From Calliopum simillimum (taxonomy: Eukaryota; Arthropoda; Insecta; Diptera; Lauxaniidae): 64,000 nucleotides of DNA. Position 1 is the stretch's first letter; every line of letters starts with the position of its first letter. A program made the position numbers and the translations under genes. The notes beneath the pieces were generated by a model. That model made no database searches, was not told the origin of the DNA, and saw nothing but the letters and a program-made list of their open reading frames with translations. Shown here one piece after another: positions 11,281 to 23,109 of this stretch. Where the stretch lies: positions 120,427,309 through 120,491,308 of the forward strand of contig OX638368.1 in the NCBI GenBank assembly GCA_951812925.1, in the 5' to 3' direction.

Positions 11281-12192
11281 CAGTCTGTTAAATAAGAGCG
11301 TGGTCATTGTTGTGAGAAAATGAAAATACCCATTGCGAAAATTCTTTTTAATATTGATTTATTTGATCGAAAACTTCAATGCAAATACATTAATAGCAGG
11401 TCCAATCACCCCCAGCATCAATTATAGCTTGACATCTTCGCGACATACTTTGAACAAGATTTTGCGCATACTCTTCTGAAAACGACCTCCAAATTTTGTG
11501 AATGCGTCGAACCAGCTGTTTCAAGTTGCAGGGTCCAGGGTCCAGGCATGCCTGATGATAGGAAAGGCCCAAAAAGAGGATTCATCAGTGAAGATAACGT
11601 TGCCCCAGTCACGATCCAAATTGTCTTTGGCCCATTCAAGACGTTTTTGGACATGTTTTTCACTGAGCATCGGTTTTTGCAAAGTACTTCGGTATTTCAC
11701 ACTGTTTGCAATCAAATGATTACGAATAGTTCCGTGGGAGATATTCAAACCTTTTTGGGACAATTTCGAAGCACCTTCACGCAAAGTTAATGTTGGATTT
11801 TTCGAAAATAGAGCACAGATCAGTTTTTCCTGTTTTTCCGTCACTACACCGACAGACCCGCGATTTGGAAAGTCATCCACATTTTTTACTTCTTTGAAGC
11901 GATTCACCCACTTACTCACAAACTGTTTCGACTTTTGCATATACTTCGCAGCCGCCGCTTGGGTCATTTTGGGACCTTTGGGGTGCAAACACAAAAACAC
12001 GGCTTCAAGGCGCGACGCGTACGCGGTACTCATTTTGGAAAAATGCTGAGAACGCATTGAAAACAGTGGTCAGCTGATTCACTTTCACGAAGCATGAAGG
12101 ACAATACTGCCCTCTGTGTGAGAAAAAAAAATTACAGCATTATACTTTACCGATCGCGAGTAATCGTGACCACGCTCTTATTTAACAGACTG
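11281..12192 (-). mobile_element. Tc1-like element, internally deleted
   Basis: Inverted ends CAGTCTGTTAAATAAGAGCG (left) and the complementary copy on the right, 26 bases in all, are flanked by TA (11279-11280, 12193-12194). The length of 912 bp is short for an autonomous Tc1 element. The interior carries the two ends of a transposase gene on the minus strand. Confidence 0.9.
11390..12033 (-). pseudogene. Tc1-like transposase, core deleted
   Basis: Reading leftward from ATG at 12031-12033, the protein has an N-terminal helix-turn-helix (KYMQKSKQFVSKWVNRFKEV), a second HTH-like part (SHGTIRNHLI) and the first catalytic aspartate in FTDESSF. About ten residues later the sequence jumps to the C-terminal tail, recognised in another frame by NLVQSMSRRCQAIIDAGGDW near 11400-11450. 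The second and third catalytic residues are missing. Internal deletion plus frameshift make it inactive; the element could only have moved with help in trans. Confidence 0.85.
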
Positions 12193-12704
12193 TAAATATC
12201 CTTAAAAAATCTAACTGAAAAAGATGTTTTCCTGAATACTGTTCTCAAAACATTACATAAGTACGATTATTATGAGAGAGTTGCCAGAAAATAACCATTC
12301 ATAAGCTTAAGAAATAAAAACATGAGATTAAAATATGCCAAGGGGTATTTACTAAAAACAGTACATTTTAGATATATACCATGTCAAAATACATTTCTAT
12401 TGATAGTTTTCATTATTTTAATGCTTCAACATTGATCTTATTCCAAATAAAATATTCTAAATAAAATTTCCCAATAAACCACTCAACTCAGGAAAGAAAA
12501 AACTTTTCATTTGTCCATTAAAACGGAAAATTCTACTGGGATTCTTATTTAACTCTCTCTTTAGAGATAACCCGAAAGATTTTCTGGTTTGACAGACCAT
12601 ATATCTACTTTAAAGGTGTTTTTATCGTTTTCAAAGTGTAAAACATATCACACTCAATTTGCTACACAAAAAATCTTGAAAATGGTCTGACAAATGTTCT
12701 AATA
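12193..12704. other. intergenic
   Basis: AT-rich, no gene or repeat end recognised. Confidence 0.35.
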
Positions 12705-13382
12705 CAGCGGTCGGCAAATGGCGGACCGCAGTCCAAGTCCGGACCGCGAAACGCAAAAAACTGGACCTTCAAGAAATATTTTTCAATAATCCTTGAATAT
12801 GGAAATATTTAAATATTTTTGAAATGGTCATTGTCGTTTTCTAAATCTTATGTGAGATCTTAGGAAGAAATTTGCAGCAAGATTCTAAAATTCTTAAATA
12901 CCTACTTTTGAAGCTGCGAAATTGTTCGGTCTTAAGTTTTTTTAATTTTTTGGGATTTTCTGGGGAAATTTAAAGAAAACACTTCATTCAAGGTCAGCTC
13001 GAAAGTAGCTCGAAATTCCCGTGCTAAAAGATTTCATCCCGGAAAAAAGTTTTTTTGGGAATTTCCGGGAAAATTGGGAGTTTTCCGGAAAATGCTTTTG
13101 GCTCAAAATAAGCTTGAAAGTTGCTCGAAATTCCTGCGTTAAAAGATTTCATCGCTTACTCTTCCCGCGGATTCGTCTGGCTGAAAAAATAAACTCAGCT
13201 ATGCAGAAAAATTTTTCCGCTTTTCCGGAAAATGGAAAATTTCCCAGACAGCTCGAAATTACTGTTGAAAAGCTCGAAAGTAGCTCGAAATTCCCAACCA
13301 AAAAACATCGAAATTCGTCACACCTGTATAGCTCACTTTATTGACCTTCCAGACCCCACTTAAAACTACTTGCCGACCTCTA
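12705..13382. mobile_element. hAT-like element carrying half of a foldback element
   Basis: Ends CAGCGGTCGGCAA and TTGCCGACCTCTA are inverted repeats of hAT type. The 8-bp flanks are TTCTAATA and GTCTAATA (7 of 8 match). From about 12950 to 13355 the interior matches the right half of the foldback element in gene D intron 2 (51730-52180), ending in the same CACACCTG..AGCTCACTTTAT.GACC terminus. The short frame at 13021-13344 is a shadow of this repeat. Confidence 0.65.
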
Positions 13383-13615
13383 GTCTAATAAATAAAATGA
13401 AACAAAACTGAGCTTTTCGTAATAATATTTAAAAAATTAATTTTTATTAAAAAAAAGTTTTATTTTCACATGCAATCGTTCTTAAATTAAATCTATAAAT
13501 ATTTTTTTGAAATCATTTAAAGATTTACTTATGTTATACTATTCACTAAATATCAGTTTGTAAATCTTATCTGCAAATAAATAGTTATTAGATCTTTTCA
13601 CTTTTGTTCATTCAT
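13383..13615 (-). other. probable 3' untranslated region of gene A
   Basis: Lies directly downstream of the gene A stop on the minus strand. TTTATT near 13441-13450 gives AATAAA on the coding strand, a possible polyadenylation signal. No other feature seen. Confidence 0.4.
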
Positions 13616-15817
13616 CTATAATTTCTTTCCATTGAGTTTATTTTGAATCTCTTCGAAACTTAAATTCTTCGTTTCCATAACAACGAACAGGACAAAGAAG
13701 AAGGCTGCAATACAGAAAACGCAAAACAGCCAGAATGCATAGTATGAACCCAATTCATTTAATGATGGATAGAAAAATGTCAACAAGAAACCAAGTGTCC
13801 AGCAGACTGAAGTCGCAATTGATGATGCTATCGACTTAACATTCGTTGGAAACATTTCACCCAACACAGCCCACGGTAGTGGACCAAAACCAATGCAATA
13901 TACAAAAATGTAGACAACTGCAGCAGGTACTGGCAACCAAGTGATACTCTCAACATTACCATCAGTCAATTGCACATAAAAGAATGCACCCAAAGCGGCC
14001 AATCCCATACTCATAACACCAGCTGATACGAGCAAAATGATTTTACGGCCCAAACGATCAACAATTAACGGTGTAACGCCTGATGAAACGACCTGCACAG
14101 CACCGATGATAATGGCTGCTATGGCGGGATCAACACCGGTATTGGCGCTATCAAAAATCGATTGAACATTGAAGAGGACAACGTTAATGCCCGATAACTG
14201 TTGAAACGAGAGCAGACCAACTGAAATGATGAGAGCTTTACGATATGGACGAATTCTAAATAAATCCACTAAGGTGCCTTTATTGGCATTCGCTTCTTCG
14301 ACGTTCCTTTGTATAGAGTCCATTTCATCTTTAACACCCTCTTCACTTTGACCACGTAGAAATTGTAATGATTTAACGCCATCCGCTTTACGGCCTTTGG
14401 CAGCAAAAAAGTAAGGACTTTCAGGCATAAAGAAGAATACTACAGCAAAAACGATTGGTATAGCCATGCAGCACCATTGTAGGACTTGATACGAAACATA
14501 TGGACCAATAGAATATACATAGAGAAAGCCAACTGCAATGAGAAGGTATTGTTTGGTTGTAGTAACAGTTTTCGATAGTAATTGTTCAGATTCTTTTACG
14601 CTCATTACTTACTGACAATAAAAAGTTGCATAAGTGAACCCGTAGCGCCTCTCACTTGATCCGTAGAGATTTCACCAATATACATTGGTGTTACAGTCAT
14701 GGCGAAACCAACACCAAAGCCCTGAAAGATTTTGCAAAAAAGTTAGAAATTAAATATTCTTATAATTTGGTTATAAGATATCACTCGTGGCGTTCATATT
14801 ATTTGCTTACATAGCGAAAACTTTACAAATGTTGAAAACTTATATTCCAAAAAAACCCCCTCATGCTCCAGAAAATTAAAAAAAAATCAGAAAATTCATA
14901 AGATTGCTACAACTTATATGTAGAAATCTTAAAAAGTATTTTTAAAGAAAAAAAATCAAAAATTTGAAACCCTACAAATGTTCTTAAAGTATCCAAACAC
15001 ATTAGAAATATGTTACAATTCAGTATAACACCACTCTATGCTTAAACTTTGTAAATGTCATAAAATAGTCCTCGCCACACCCCCTATATACATTTGAAAT
15101 AACTATCACCTTTATCTGCATATATCCATTCTCAGAGTTAGATATATTCGCAAGCATTCTAAAATTTAACGAACTATTTTGTTTCTTGACTTACCATAAC
15201 TAAACGCCCCAGATATAAAATCCATACTTCGGTGGCGATCAACGTAAGTACAAATGCCAAAACGAAAAATATCGAACTCGACAATATAACCCATTTACGT
15301 CCAATTTTATCGGCCAAAGGTCCGGCCACAAAAGGTGCTGAAATAATTATGAGTTATACAGAGTTAGAGTTTCTAATTTTGTCTTTATTGCACAAGACGA
15401 TATACTCATATCAAATGTATTCACTGATTTTATAACTTACTTATTAAAGCTCCAAGTGCAATAATTGAGGAAATCCAAGCTTCATTTTCAGAGGTGATCT
15501 TATGATCTAGTGGTGATTGTGAGATATCATCGCTTTGCAATTTCGGTAAAACTGGTGATGTCCAGCCCAAGCATATTCCAACAGCAAATGCGGATAAGTT
15601 AGCTGAAAATATCAATCATATGAACATTAGGGTGGTCTTAAACTTAAAATTTTATTTAAAAACTACTTTGTAAACATATTTCTTTGTACAGGGCATACAT
15701 TTTAAGTGAAAATTCCAAAAATGTAATCCACAATGCTTTCATAATGTTTACATTCCTGTTTTTTAACTTACCTGCAATAGCTGCCATAAATATGTTAATT
15801 GTCTTAACAGGTTCCAT
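13616..15817 (-). CDS. sugar porter A, facilitated trehalose transporter Tret1-like
   Basis: Twelve-helix MFS sugar porter expected to move trehalose or another hexose-based sugar across the plasma membrane. Exons on the minus strand: 15772-15817, 15441-15602, 15195-15337, 14613-14721, 13616-14532; all introns are GT-AG; 458 residues. Visible family motifs: CLGWTSP after helix 1, LADKIGRKW (loop 2-3), PESPYFFAAKGR before the central loop, FQQLSGINVV in helix 7 (Asn270), DRLGRK in loop 8-9, GFGPLPWAVLGEMFPTNVK in helix 10 (Trp374), and METKNLS after helix 12. I chose ATG 15817 because the upstream in-frame sequence (SDENKSYTRT, resembling gene B) runs to a stop without another ATG, so a further 5' exon is possible. 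It is closest to gene B but inverted. The shared promoter block of B, C and D was not found upstream. Confidence 0.93.
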
Positions 15818-17259
15818 TGTTCGAGTATATGACTTATTTTCGTCACTAATTCTAAATTAATTTACGTCTGTTTATTGAACTTCAGATCAGCAACTTGTTA
15901 AAGCTAAAAGTTGGAGAAAAAATCTCATTAATGAAAGTTACATTTAATTTGTTGTAAGATATGAAAAAATAAATTATTAGCAATTCAAGCAGAGAGGGAC
16001 ATAGTCTGTCGTTTTTGTGCTTATAACAAAATCACTAAATAAACGTTACTCATACGTCTTTTTACAAAGTAACTATTGTAGGAAATTTCAAGGGGTCAAA
16101 AGCCTCCAGAGCTACCCCATTAGAGCTCCTCTGTTAGAAGAATTTAAGACATACGCTCAAGCAACACATGCAATGGCATCGGCTTACGGGGGTTCTTGCC
16201 CTATTAGAAACGTTCTTTAATTGACATACCTAATTAGATATGTGCCTTTTCAGACTTTTCAAAAAATCAGAAACTTTATATTGAAACAACTAGCATAAAT
16301 AGTTTTGGAGTCTCTCAGTGGTCGGAAAATTGAAAGGCCAAAATTCTGAAAGGCGGTAATAAGCTGGCAATAAGGATTTATTGATGATGCTGCTTACGAA
16401 TCTGAAAACTATTTTTCAAAAAACGAAATGGCGTATCCACAATGGTGGACAAAATAATGTTAAACTGGATCTTTTCTAACGAAAGTCGATAATTAAAAGT
16501 TTTTAATGTTGCTGATAACGAATCTCATTTTTTAGCCCTGCTCTTTCTGTTTTCCGTAGATTAAAAAACTGTAATTCGGAAAATCCTATCTGATTTCGTT
16601 TATGAGATATTATGTTTTTACTTATTTTTGTGATTTTCTATTAAAAAAAGTAAATTTTTGAGAAATAAAAAATTAATAATCAATAAATTACAACAGAAAT
16701 AGTCCGTGCTGATGTATTTTTTGAAGCTAAATATTAATTCGATCCCAAAATTGCTCTATCACTTCTGGATTTTGAGATATTCTAATTTAAAATTTTGACA
16801 TATACGGTTTTTTCTCATATTAACGTTTAAAGTTTTAGTCCAAAAAGCTTTCGTTTACGTACATTATATGCGTGAACGAAAGTTTTCCGGACTTAAACTT
16901 TAATTCTGGACTATTAAATGGACACTCATAATGATGAGCACACTCAAACTTTAAAAGCTCATTGAAAGCTTTTATATTTTGCATTAACTGAAAGCGAGGG
17001 ATCTGCCCAACTACAATACTACTGGCACAGTTGAAAGCTTTTAGGCACAAAAGCTCTAATTGCCGTGGGCATAAGGTTAGGCATAGGTTTTTCGACCCTG
17101 GATTGGAAAAGTGCCCTTCACTTTTGAAAAAAGGCTATATATGTTTCATCCTAGTGTTCCAAACATTTTTCTGGAAAAAACATTTTGGCTGTAAGCTCTT
17201 TGTTTTTAAAACACGATAGGACAGGCGGGTCTACCATTTGCAATTAAGTTCACAATAAC
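15818..17259. other. intergenic upstream of gene A
   Basis: Would hold the gene A promoter, but no clear TATA/Inr pair was recognised. A local inverted pair, AAGCTTTCGTTTACG and CGTGAACGAAAG, lies near 16846-16882. Open frames are short and featureless. Confidence 0.4.
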
Positions 17260-18186
17260 GGTATTCACGAAGTAGGGCAGCCAGTGTGGCAAAAGGGTAG
17301 AAGAGCAAACCTGCTCTAAACAACAACAAAATACATTAAAAAAATTTAGCTACAAGTTAGCTCTTTTGCTACACAAATCTCTTGAGTAAATTTGAATAGC
17401 TTTTCTACTACAGCAAAATGTGTCAGAATTATGTTGACATTTGTTTTTAAATAAAATAAATTTTTTTTTTGCAAATTATAATAAAATGAACCGGCTAAAG
17501 GAAAAGCATAAAGCCCTGAACACATTCGGTGCGAGCTGCGGGTGCGAGAGAAAATAGCTTTTGCTCAAACGATTTTTTGAGCTTTTTCTCGTGCGTAAAA
17601 ACACAATCAACTCGTTGCGAGTAAGTTTTTTTTATGAAAATTGAAAACAAATAAAAACAAAAAACGAAAAATAAAAACGTATTTGTTTTCAAAATTATTT
17701 AAACTTCAAATTGAAATTAAAAAATTCAGTCGAAAATAATAAATTTAAATTTTTGTGTTTGGTCTTGTTCTTCTTTTTTAAAAATCGTCAGAAAAATAGA
17801 ATCAATTCAATCGCACTGCGAGAGCTTTTATAAATGACGTTTAATAAAAGCTCAATTTTATATCTTACTCTAACATATAGAGAAAATCGTGCTATCTCGG
17901 TCGGGTTTCTCTCGCACTCGCAGCTCGCACCGAATGTGTTCAGCACTTAAAGCAGAAAAGATACTAAAAACTCTCTTGGACTTTTTTCATTCTTCCGTGG
18001 TAGGTATTTTCATAAGTTTTGATTCATAAATTTTGACACTAAACTTTTTTTTATTTTTAAAAGTAAACAAAATCCAGCTGATTGCGTAGCTCTTTAGCAA
18101 TGATGCTACAAAGCCGTTCGCTAACTTAGTTCACACTGTGCTTTTTAGCTAATCTACCCTGCCAGCTGCCCTACTTCGTGAATACC
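17260..18186. mobile_element. MITE with GGTATTCACGAAGTAGGGCA ends
   Basis: GGTATTCACGAAGTAGGGCAG at the left and the inverted copy CTGCCCTACTTCGTGAATACC at the right, continuing imperfectly inward (GTGTGGCAAAAGGGTAGA against TCTACCCTGCCAG). No coding capacity. A second inverted-repeat element (17516-17943) is nested inside. Confidence 0.7.
17516..17943. mobile_element. nested MITE, CTGAACACATTCGG ends
   Basis: CTGAACACATTCGGTGCGAG is matched by a perfect inverted copy at the right, about 40 bases of near-perfect terminal repeat ending in GAGAGAAA. The flanks CATAAAGC and CTTAAAGC match at 7 of 8 positions, which would fit a hAT-type 8-bp duplication. It lies inside the element at 17260-18186 and so arrived later. 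Confidence 0.65.
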
Positions 18187-18680
18187 ACTAATGTTTTAAA
18201 AAAACTAGCAAAGAAAGTAAGGATTAAAAATTTACAAAAAGTTGTCACAAATCTAAGTATATGGAATTAGCTCGCGTTATGTTGCTTTATAGGTTTATTA
18301 AATTATGAAATACTTATACTATACTAACAAATAAATTGAAGCATTTCCGATTCACGAGCAACATACAGGGTCGTATTCCTCATTTTTGCTTTTAACATTT
18401 TACCCGATTTTTCCGATTAAGGATATATCATTAAAATATTTATTTTATAAATGCGTTGTTTCACTAATTTATGGTTTGTTATGTAGATATAGCAACTTTC
18501 GGATAAGCTCTTGATAACGCCAATGGTAAATATTTCGTTTGATATAAAGCAGCATTTTTATTATCTGCTTCATTATGTATGTAGTATAAATTATTCAGTG
18601 AATAGAAATGATAATAATCAAATGGTAAATGTTTTTATGTTATTTGCTGGTGGCGTATAAATTAGTTCATTACTTTTATA
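18187..18680. other. intergenic
   Basis: AT-rich; no supportable feature. Confidence 0.35.
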
Positions 18681-19213
18681 GCCCAGGAAAATTAGACGAA
18701 AAAGGAGCTTCTGTGCGAAATAATTCCAAGTGAATTTTTTTCACCGGAATTGTCTTTATGAAAGCATGATGAATAAAGAGAAAAAAGTCCAGTGAAGTCC
18801 ATTGTGCGCATAAAAATGGCTCCAAAAAAAATTGAATACGGTGTATACAGAATCCAATTATCTTTTGAACGGTTTTTTAATTTTTTTTTGTAAGTAAGAT
18901 ATTTTAATATGAACTTATACATAGCATGGTTATCTTTTAAACTATAAGCTACAGGAAAACATTTTTTACAACTTTACATAGGAAATTTCCTGTGTTACAA
19001 AATTGTGGCGAAAAATTTTTCTGCAAAAGTTTGCGTTAGCGATATATTTGCAAAAAACTGATTTTAGCGACCTTTGAGCCTGAATAACTTTTTATGCGCA
19101 CAATGGACTTCAATGGACTTTTTCTCTTTATTCACCATGCATAAATAAATATAATTCCGGTGAAAAAAATTCACTTGGAATTTTTTCGCAGAAATATTCT
19201 AATTTTCCTGAGC
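18681..19213. mobile_element. TA-flanked MITE with long inverted arms
   Basis: GCCCAGGAAAATTAG and CTAATTTTCCTGAGC are the inverted ends; TA lies outside each (18679-18680, 19214-19215). Arms of about 130 bases are complementary, including CACCGGAATT against AATTCCGGTG and the matched TCCATTGTGCGCAT segment. The centre shares sequence with the degenerate repeat at 7181-8155. The short reverse frame at 18692-18922 is only an arm translation. Confidence 0.75.
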
Positions 19214-20014
19214 TATTATTAAAGTTTAAGAACTTGTTTCAATTAAATATACGTATGAGCTTATTTTTTTTAACTTACAGCGTAGTTTCTTTTACGAAAG
19301 AAACTATTATTGAATTTGAGCTACAGCTATTTCAAATTTCTAATAATATTTACATAAATTATATATATATTTTGCTCTTTTGTGTTATAAGAGCTCTTGA
19401 ACTAGCTAAGTAATTTCCGTGAGTTGGTAATAATCGTTAGAGAAAGAAATCTAAAAGTTAGAAAAGTCATGGAGGAAGATAAAAGTCACAGCAAAAGAAT
19501 GAATTAGATGGTGACGATCCATTTTGAACCTATGCTACTCTTAGAAGAAGGGGGGTTGAAAAAATATAGAGCTCTTTTGTTAAAATTTTAGTATTCTTGT
19601 ATTTTGCGATTAAACTTTTAAGGGGACATTCGCCTTTGTAATTGAAAACAAAAAACATTTTTTCTTTTGGACATTGTTAAATATTGTCTACAAAATATGA
19701 AAAAAATTTTTTTTTTTTTATTTTTAGTTTCCCTTGGCTGCTGTAGAGGGCGTCATCCAAAAGTTACTTTTCAAACTGGTGGGACATTTTTCTCCGAATC
19801 TGCTCGACTGATTTTAAAAAACCAAAGAGCATTCGATTACTCATAAAAAATATTAAACAATAATCCTCTGAAAGTTTTAAAAAATACCACCATCTTTTTT
19901 TTACAGGGGTGACTTACCCTCAATAAATGCCATTTTTTCGCATTTTTCATAAATACTCATACAAAAACTTCAAAATTTAAAAAAGTATGAATTTTAGAGG
20001 CTTATTATATGGTA
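19214..20014. other. intergenic
   Basis: AT-rich; a T-run lies at 19709-19720. No gene recognised. Confidence 0.35.
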
Positions 20015-20384
20015 GCCGTGTTACTTTTGACGCGTTTATACAATTGTGGATATTTTGAAATTGCGATAACTCATGAACAGTGAGTCGCACAATAAAACTC
20101 CGAGGAACTTTTTTATGAAGAATCACGTTCTCTACAAAAACTTTTCATTTTATTTTTAAAAAATGTAGTTTTTAGGAGTTATTCTATAAAAATTGGTTAA
20201 GCGCCGATAAACGGCAAAAAATCACTTTTTTTTGAATAACTTCTAAATAATTATTTCTTTTTTACAAAAGATTAAAATTATTTATAGAACATCTGGTTCT
20301 CAATGTAAAAGACCCCTGGACTTTTTATCGTACGACTCACCGTTCATAAGTTATAGCAATTTGAAAATTACCACAATTGTGTAT
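20015..20384. mobile_element. truncated MITE of the GCCGTGTT family
   Basis: The left end GCCGTGTTACTTTTGACGCG matches the elements at 2900 and 55227. The inner pair TTGCGATAACTCATGAACAG near 20067 and its inverted match near 20342 and CACAATTGT on both sides are kept, but the outermost right end is missing or diverged. Confidence 0.6.
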
Positions 20385-20429
20385 TAGACCTATCGTTAAA
20401 ATTGAAAATTAAAAAACATTGCTCCCAGG

Positions 20430-21245
20430 GGCTTAAGAGTTTCTTATTGGTGTAAGTATCAAGCACAAAAATTTTGGTTCCGATCGGAAAATATTTGACC
20501 GTGCCGCAAGGCCGTTGAAGGTCGGAAAAACGCTATTTATATGGAAAAATGGGGCTTTAATCGCAAGAATCAGTCCTATCTTTGAAACTATTTGAGATAA
20601 GTGAATGAGATTTGATATGTGTATGAACAATGCTTAAGTTATTTGCATCCAATAAATAAATGGGCGATGCCACGCCCCCTCGACCCGAAATTCTTGTATC
20701 TCTGAAAATATTGGACTCAGGGGAATGAGACTCGGTACATATGTAATTGGCACTGGGCAAAAAATTTTTAATAAAAAATGGGCGGGGTCACGCCCCTCCT
20801 TCTAAAAAAATCAAATTTGTCATATCTCTGAAACTATTTGACACAAATGAATAAGATTTGATTTCAGGTAATGTGAAGTGAACAGGATATGGCACTGTAA
20901 AAATGTTAAAGCAATTTAAGGTACTTAGTTGATATGGAAGCAGTATTTTTTTCTGTTCTTATTTTGGTCTCCTAAGTATAGACACCATGCAAAAAAAATT
21001 TGGTCTCGATCAGAACATATTTGACCGTGCCACCAGGCCGTAGAAGGTCGGAAAAACGCTATTTGTATGAAAATAAGGAAACAATCAATCCCATCTTTTG
21101 AAATATTCAACATAGGAGGATAAAATTTAGTACATATATGAACAATACTTGAGTTAATAGTATCCAATAAAAAAATGGGCAGTGCCACGCCCCCTCCAAC
21201 CGAAATTTGTCGTATCTCTGAAAATATTTGACTCTCAAAATCCTT
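20430..21245. repeat. degenerate tandem repeat with CACGCCCC motif
   Basis: Several imperfect units, each with GGGC..GCCACGCCCCCTC, then TCGTATCTCTGAAAATATTTGACTC and a GAATAAGATTTGAT-like piece (near 20660, 20780, 21180). GCCG.AGAAGGTCGGAAAAACGC occurs twice (20512, 21039). Units are roughly 110-150 bases. The reverse frames here are translations of this repeat. Confidence 0.6.
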
Positions 21246-22662
21246 ACTAGTAGCTACAAAAAATATATTTTTCTTGAAAGCCTTTTTCACGTTTAAATTC
21301 TTAGGCGGTTCACTTGAGAAATTTTAAGCCAGCTGCATTCTGTTTACTCTGGACATTTGAACAGTTTGCCAAAGGCAAGCAATCCTTTTCTAGGATTTAT
21401 TTTTTACATGTAGTCGTACAGAACAAATTGTTTTATCGCGTGTAAAATTTAACTGCAATAAAATCACAATTGTAAAGTGAAATGATAATGTCCTTTTTTG
21501 CTCGTTAACCTTGAAGGGATTATTATTTTTAAAATACTTAAAATGTCATTACGAGGAACATTCACTCATATGGTATGTCGACTAAGAAAATCTCTTTGCT
21601 ATGCTCAGAAACACATTACCATAATACAATCAAAACTAGTATGCGGTGAGTTGTGTTGCGAATAGAAACTGTTCTATAGCAGATTTCAGTTTTTTATTTT
21701 TTTACATATAAAGAGTGTAATCAGTTTTTTGAAGATTTCTAAGAATCGTTATCTTTGACACCGCATAAAGATTTATAATGAAATCAACGTAAGTATTTGT
21801 GATCGGAAGATGAAGATTTATTGATATAATTATATGATGTCAAAATGAGTGTATTTGACAAAATATGTATTATATTTATTCTGGATTTTGCAAAATTTCT
21901 GATAAATGTTTTCAGCCAGCGGTTGTAGTCCACGTACGTACGTTACGTTTGAAGTAAAATTCAAAACTGACTGCGTGTTTGCAATCAATATTTTGAAGAC
22001 CTCGTGCAGAGCCGAAAATCTTTAACAAATAATTTGCACACATTTTCAGCCTTTATGGAGACTTTCGCTATCTGTCAGCAATATACAGTAGACTCTAATT
22101 AATTAAACAAACAGTTGAATTCATATACCAGATTCGCTTTCAAATCTAGAAAAAAGAACGCTTACCCGAAGGCTGGAACAATCACTGAAAATACAAAAAT
22201 CGAATATTAAGTGAAAAGGCATAACTCACAATTTTAAATGTTTTTGAATTAAAGTCTAATTTCATAAAATCAAAAGATTTTTCATTTGATTTCACAAAAA
22301 CTCGCACTTACAAATAAAACAAACTTTTTTCATGTAATCATTTTTACGTGAAATAATTTTACCTTTTATTTAATATGTTTTTCCATGTAAATTACATCAT
22401 GGAAAGATTTTTACATAACGCGGTATGTTGTTTATCCATCAAGCCAATTTCAAACTGAAAACCATGCCCAGTTTCAAGCTAAAGAGTTTCGTGGTATCAT
22501 ATTGAAACAGTGCCATTGAGTTTTAAGAAAAGGTCTGTACATATTTAAGTCATTCTGTGGCAGACAGTGCTGAAATCCTCTTTCGCTTGTGTCCAGATTT
22601 CTACTTTAAGTGCAGAAATTATCTTTGGTATTCAGGGTGATGCTACCTTACGTACTTACGAT
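21246..22662. other. intergenic
   Basis: No supportable gene. An ATG followed by a GTAAGT donor at 21778-21794 was tested and fails because the joined frame stops after a few codons. Confidence 0.35.
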
Positions 22663-23101
22663 TAGTGATGAGCAAAATTAGTCTTGGTCTTGCATCTTGT
22701 TCTTGGTCTTGCTAATTTTGCGAGAACAAGACCAAGACCAAAATGCTGATATTTTTGCAAGACCAAGACCAAGACTGCTATGGTCTTGGTCTTGTTCTTG
22801 CTCGCGATAATTGGCAAGACCAAGACTGCTTTTCAGTCTTGCTAATTTATAGTTAAAAGTTGTTTCACGCCCGTTTTGAAGATAAAATCATCTCTCGATT
22901 TGAATTTTGGCATCTTAAAAACCCAACTGCTTTGAAAAAATATGGTTTTGAAACCAAGACCGAGACCAAGACTTTATGAGCAAGATCAAGACCAAGACCA
23001 AGACTCAATGTCAAAACCAAGAGCAAGACCAAGACTCAATGTGCAAGAACAAGACCAAAACCAAGACTGCTATGGTCTTGGTCTTGGTTTGCTCATCACT
23101 A
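22663..23101. mobile_element. hAT-like element filled with CAAGAC repeats
   Basis: Ends TAGTGATGAGCAAA and TTTGCTCATCACTA are perfect inverted repeats. CTTACGAT is duplicated exactly on both sides (22655-22662 and 23102-23109), an 8-bp duplication as made by hAT transposases. Most of the interior consists of runs of CAAGAC or its complement GTCTTG, in both orientations, so much of it can fold on itself. No transposase is present. The frame at 22976-23209, rich in K, T, Q and D, is the microsatellite read as protein. Confidence 0.9.
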
Positions 23102-23109
23102 CTTACGAT

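Noticed and set aside
13021..13344. 107-codon frame with repeated GNFREN-like phrases
   Set aside because: Lies in the foldback-derived repeat also found in gene D intron 2.
21778..22025. Two-exon small gene: ATG with GTAAGT donor and TTTCAG acceptor
   Set aside because: Joining 21788 to 21916 gives a stop after a few codons.
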